Below are positions 60,778 to 64,000 of a DNA stretch of 64,000 bases, one piece after another. The translations under genes were made by a program, and so were the position numbers. The DNA comes from Plectosphaerella cucumerina (taxonomy: Eukaryota; Ascomycota; Sordariomycetes; Glomerellales; Plectosphaerellaceae). Where the stretch lies: assembly GCA_020746995.1 (NCBI GenBank), contig JAGPXD010000004.1, positions 2,728,001 through 2,792,000 of the forward strand, given 5' to 3'. The notes below the pieces were generated by a model. It did no database searches. It worked only from the letters and a program-made list of their open reading frames with translations, and was not told where the DNA came from. Numbering within the stretch: position 1 is the stretch's first letter; each line of letters opens with the position of its first letter.

Positions 60778-61638
60778 TCACCACGCGTTGCGGTCCCAGT
60801 TGGGGTCTGCGAAGGAGACGTAAAAGTCAGCCAGCTGGTTCTTTTCCACAACTCCTTTCACGTTGGCGCGTCCCGGGCTACGGCGCCGCCGCCTCCGCTG
60901 CTGCTGAGGTTGCTGCTGCTGCGCTGGTGGCGTGCGGCACCGGCTCCGGCACCGCCCAGCAGCGACGAGCGCCGCCGCGTCCTCGTCCGGCCGACGATCC
61001 ACGTCAGGTCGTCCTGCTGGCGCTCCGCGGTGACGAGGGAGCGGAGGAAGTCGGACGAGAGGGGCGAGGGGGGCCTGCTGCTCGCTGCGCTGGGGGGATC
61101 GCTCGTTCCCTGAGCCTCTGAAGCGGTTCCCTCCTCCCCCTCCTCCTCGGTCATCACGCCGGCGGTCAGTGGCATACCTTGAACGAAAGCGGCGAGGACC
61201 TTGCTGCCGGTCTGCAGCAGGGGGTGGCCGACGACGATCTTGAGGAACTTTTCGAGGCCGGCGCGGCGGCCCTCGATGACGTCGTCGCTAAAGCGGTTCG
61301 TGAAGACCTTGCCGGGCAGGGGCGGGATGGTGACGCGGGCCGACTCGCGCTCGAGGATGTCGCGGAAGTATTCAAAGTCGGAGTAGCGGCGGCGGACGGT
61401 GGAGGCGCGCAGCTTGAAGGCGGGGATGTTTGTGCGGCAGACGATCTCGTAGTCGGTGTACATGGAGCGGCCCATGCCGTGGGTGCGCGGGTTGCGGACC
61501 TGCGCGGGGTGTCAGATGTTGTTGCTAGTTGTTGGTCAGGGGCGGCATTTTTCAACGCACCTCGATCTCGAGAAAGTTCTCGGGCGGGCCGTAGATCTCG
61601 TCAAACGACTGCTGGCGGTTATCCGGCATTGCCTGCAT
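60778..61638 (-). CDS. SNX3: Sorting nexin-3 (SNX3/Grd19), PX domain
   Basis: SNX3 binds PI3P on early endosomes and recycles cargo with retromer. Exons 61638-61561, 61499-61178 and 60806-60778 encode 142 residues, the usual SNX3 length. The start [17 protein letters not shown] and the end DPNWDRNAW are canonical. The PX domain occupies about residues 27-135, with [18 protein letters not shown] and the PI3P-binding basic patch ([23 protein letters not shown]). Intron 2 (61177-60807) is 371 nt, six times the local norm, and is open from its 5' end to 60858; retention would give 239 residues with a Ser/Arg-rich tail instead of the last nine. The branch CTGAC lies about 15 nt before the TTCGCAG acceptor, so normal splicing is well supported. 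Confidence 0.95.
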
Positions 61639-62403
61639 GATGGATCGATGGAGCCGAGGCGAGGTCGAGCCGGAGCTTAGGGAGGGCGACTGGGGGGACG
61701 GGGGCTGCTCTGCGCCGTGCGCGCGAGCCGTGGTCTGGTCGGTGGAATCCGTGGTGACGGACGGAGGGGGGATGAGCGTGGATGGTCGCGGGCGCGGTCT
61801 TGCGATCGAGAGCGCTGGTGGAAGCAAATGTGCGCCGAGGAGGAGCTGAGTGGTGAAGCTGAGGTCGGAGGTGTCGTCGGATGGTGGGTTGTAAATTCGC
61901 GCGCTGGTCTCTTTTCGTCCGATGGTGATGGGTGGTTCTGGCGGATAGCCTAGTGGTTGATGGATGATCGTGGCTCTTGGGTCGGGGTCGGGGGTGGGAG
62001 CCGAACGACACTGAGGTGGCCCAGCCAGGCGGAGGTGAGCGGGCGGGTCACGGTGGGGGGCGGATGACCGACGGCCTGCCACGGACGATAACGCTGGCGT
62101 TTTGCGGCGGCGTGCAGATGCGGGGGAGACGCAAGCCACAGGCGGCTGAAGTCAGTGACGCTTTTTATTTGACAGCACTCCAAGCTCCAAAGCACGCGAC
62201 CTCCAGCATGTTGCTCCTTCCACACTGCCTTGCTTACCTTGCATCAGGCAGCACCAATTGAAATATTTGACAGAAGCTTTCAATGTTTATTCGCCTAAAC
62301 TCCGGTCGGGACAGGTACCGTAGCATGGCCCCAATTACCGCTCTCTCACCTCCAGGGCTATACATACATGGCGTCTCCGTGGACAACCTCACCTTCAAGC
62401 AGG
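61639..62403. promoter_or_regulatory. SNX3 promoter region and SF3A1 3' flank
   Basis: About 765 bp between two minus-strand genes. Frames of up to 195 codons run through it because of GC content; none has a domain. CG/CT-rich leader sequence lies just upstream of the SNX3 ATG. Confidence 0.5.
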
Positions 62404-64000
62404 CTACTTCCGCTCTGCGAACCTCTGGTGGATCGCCCTTATCTGATCCTCTACGTTGAGGCCCTGCAGCGGGTTCGGCGCCGGCGCCGGCATGTTGGGG
62501 TTTTCGACGCCGTGCACCGCCGCCCTCTTCCGCCGCGCCATCTCCTCCTCGCTGAGCGGCTGCCCTGTGACACCATCGAATACGTCGCTGCGCTGGCTGG
62601 CCAACCGCTTGAGGTTGTTGGCGACATCGGCCGCCGAGATGTTGGCAGAGGCGTAGCGCGCATCGGCCTTGGCCTTTTGGTCCTTCCACCCGGGGTCGAG
62701 GAGCTCGACTGCATGTTGTTAGCGATGATTCAGGGAAGAGATCGGAAAAAGGGGACGTACTCCGCATGTGCGCCTCGAGCTCGTTCATCGGAATCTGCTG
62801 CTTGCAGTTCGGGCACAGCGCCATCTGCTGCGCCTGCGCCGCCCGCTGCATCGCCCTCGGCACGTAGTTCTCCTTGATCTTCATCGGACCATTGCCGCCC
62901 AGCGCCTCAGCCCGCGCCTGCTGCTCCCGCTCCCGTGCCTTCGTCCGCTCCTGGATGCGACGCTCCTCCTCTTCCTCTTCAGCCGTCCGGCGCGGCGCCT
63001 GTGGGTACTGGCCCTCGGGCGCCTGGGGGTAGTATGGCTGCTGGGGGTACTGCGGCTGCTGCGGTTGTTGAGGGGCGTACCCGGCGTGCACTGGCAAACT
63101 ATACGAGGGCGCGTGAGATACCGGGTGGGCGTTGTACGTCGTGTCCTCGTCGCCGGGCATGGCCTCCTCGATGCGCAGGTGGGCACCGATGGACGCGTTG
63201 TTGCGCTCCTCGAGCGACGCGTACTGCAGGTCTGACAGGTTGGTGGGCGGCGGCAGGTTGGCCTGGTCGTCTGAATCGGTGAAGACAATGGTCTCGACAA
63301 CGACAAAGTCGTTCCAGTCGATGCGCGCAAACTCCTCCTTCTTCTTCTCCACCTCCTGCTCGTTCTTAATCTTCTCCTCCTCCTGGAACTTTGCGTATTC
63401 GGCCCGCTGCCTAGCCCGGCCCAGCACCTGGTACTTGTCCTCCATGTTGGCGCGCAGCTCGGCCACGCGCTCCTGCTTCAGCTTGCCGCCCTCGCCGCCG
63501 AGCCCGTTGGCCCGCAGCAGGGCCGTGTACTGATCGACGTGGTGCTGGAAGAAGTTGTGGAAGGTATGGTTGGGCACGAGGAATTGGAACTGCGGGTTGC
63601 CGGCCTCGCGCTGGGCAATCTGCGTCATGAACTGGCGGCCATTCTTGGCCACGAAGAGGGCGACGAGGCGGATGACGTCCAAGTCCTTCTGGTTGATGCG
63701 CGGCATGCGCGCCGAGTACTGGAAGTCGGGCGGCTTCGGCGGGCCCTTTGGCTTTTCGGGCAGCGGCGTGGCGGATTCGTTGGCGCGGCCGGCGGCGATG
63801 GCGGTGCCGCGACCAGCCTTGATCTCCTCGAGGCGCCACTGGTAAAAGGCATAGTAGGCGTCCGTGTCGTTCAGGAAGCTGAACTTTGGGTTGGACCGCT
63901 CCTTCTCGCGGATGCGGTCCTCGAAGACGAAGCCATTGCGGGCGACGTAGCCGGCCGTCTTCTCGAGCACATTGCGGATCTCTCGCGGAGGGAGGACGAC
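62404..64000 (-). CDS. PRP21: Splicing factor SF3A subunit 1 (PRP21/SAP114), N-terminus outside window
   Basis: It is a U2 snRNP component required for prespliceosome formation. Two visible exons run from the window edge (64000) to 62761 and from 62708 to 62404; the intron has GTACGT and ACATGCAG ends. The visible part is about 514 residues. It opens inside SURP module 1 (PPREIRNVLEKTAGYVARNG). SURP 2 follows (MPRINQKDLDVIRLVALFVA; FFQHHVDQYTALLR), then a charged coiled coil (QRAEYAKFQEEEKIKNEQE). Next come the conserved WNDFVVVETIVF block that contacts SF3A3, a Pro/Gln-rich linker, and LCPNCKQQIPMNELEAHMR. The C-terminus ends ERK without the ubiquitin-like domain of animal SF3A1, which is normal for fungi. 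The start codon lies beyond position 64000. Confidence 0.94.

Overview
This window is nuclear DNA of a filamentous ascomycete (Pezizomycotina, most likely a Sordariomycete). The sequence shows GC-rich genes broken by short introns of about 50-70 nt (GTAAGT-like donors, CTGAC/CTAAC branch sites, CAG/TAG acceptors). It also has two Zn(II)2Cys6 regulators, long CT-rich leaders, and no operons or bacterial-type signals. The class-level guess is inference from protein resemblance. I rebuilt 17 protein-coding genes by hand from splice sites and reading frames. In 15 of the 16 complete ones the exons sum to a whole number of codons across introns; the 16th is a single-exon ORF. The partial SF3A1 gene stays in frame across its one visible intron.

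Layout. 0.8-3.5 kb (-): RRM RNA-binding protein. 5.4-6.2 kb (-): ARPC4 subunit of the Arp2/3 complex. 6.9-8.7 kb (+): proteasomal deubiquitinase UBP6/USP14. 9.0-9.9 kb (-): a small membrane protein resembling a COX14-type assembly factor, with a putative small ORF just upstream. 10.8-11.8 kb (+): SHB17-type bisphosphatase. 11.9-13.4 kb (-): SAM methyltransferase with an unusual histidine-rich insert. 13.4-27.1 kb: a 13.8-kb stretch with no gene I can support. 27.1-28.6 kb (+): a Zn2Cys6 regulator. 28.6-37.8 kb: a second 9.3-kb gene-free stretch. 37.8-39.5 kb (-): F-box protein. 43.7-45.5 kb (-): GAT-domain trafficking protein with a GC-AG intron. 47.1-48.7 kb (-): ER-type UAS/UBX protein. 49.8-52.3 kb (+): PAN3 deadenylase subunit. 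52.9-53.5 kb (-): LSm7. 55.8-57.9 kb (+): a second C6 zinc-cluster protein. 58.5-59.8 kb (+): RIM2-type mitochondrial pyrimidine nucleotide carrier. 60.8-61.6 kb (-): SNX3. 62.4-64.0 kb (-): SF3A1/PRP21, cut by the window edge.

Most genes are conserved housekeeping functions: RNA decay (PAN3, LSm7), splicing (SF3A1, and LSm7 through U6), ubiquitin/proteasome and ERAD (UBP6, UBX, F-box), membrane traffic and actin (SNX3, GAT protein, ARPC4) and mitochondria (carrier, COX14-like). They are not a pathway cluster, and I see no transposon, secondary-metabolite cluster, tRNA or CRISPR array. The most interesting features are the zinc-cluster gene isolated between two gene deserts with a recurrent GTACCGTAC-type motif nearby, the His-rich methyltransferase insert, and an open SNX3 intron that could give an alternative C-terminus.
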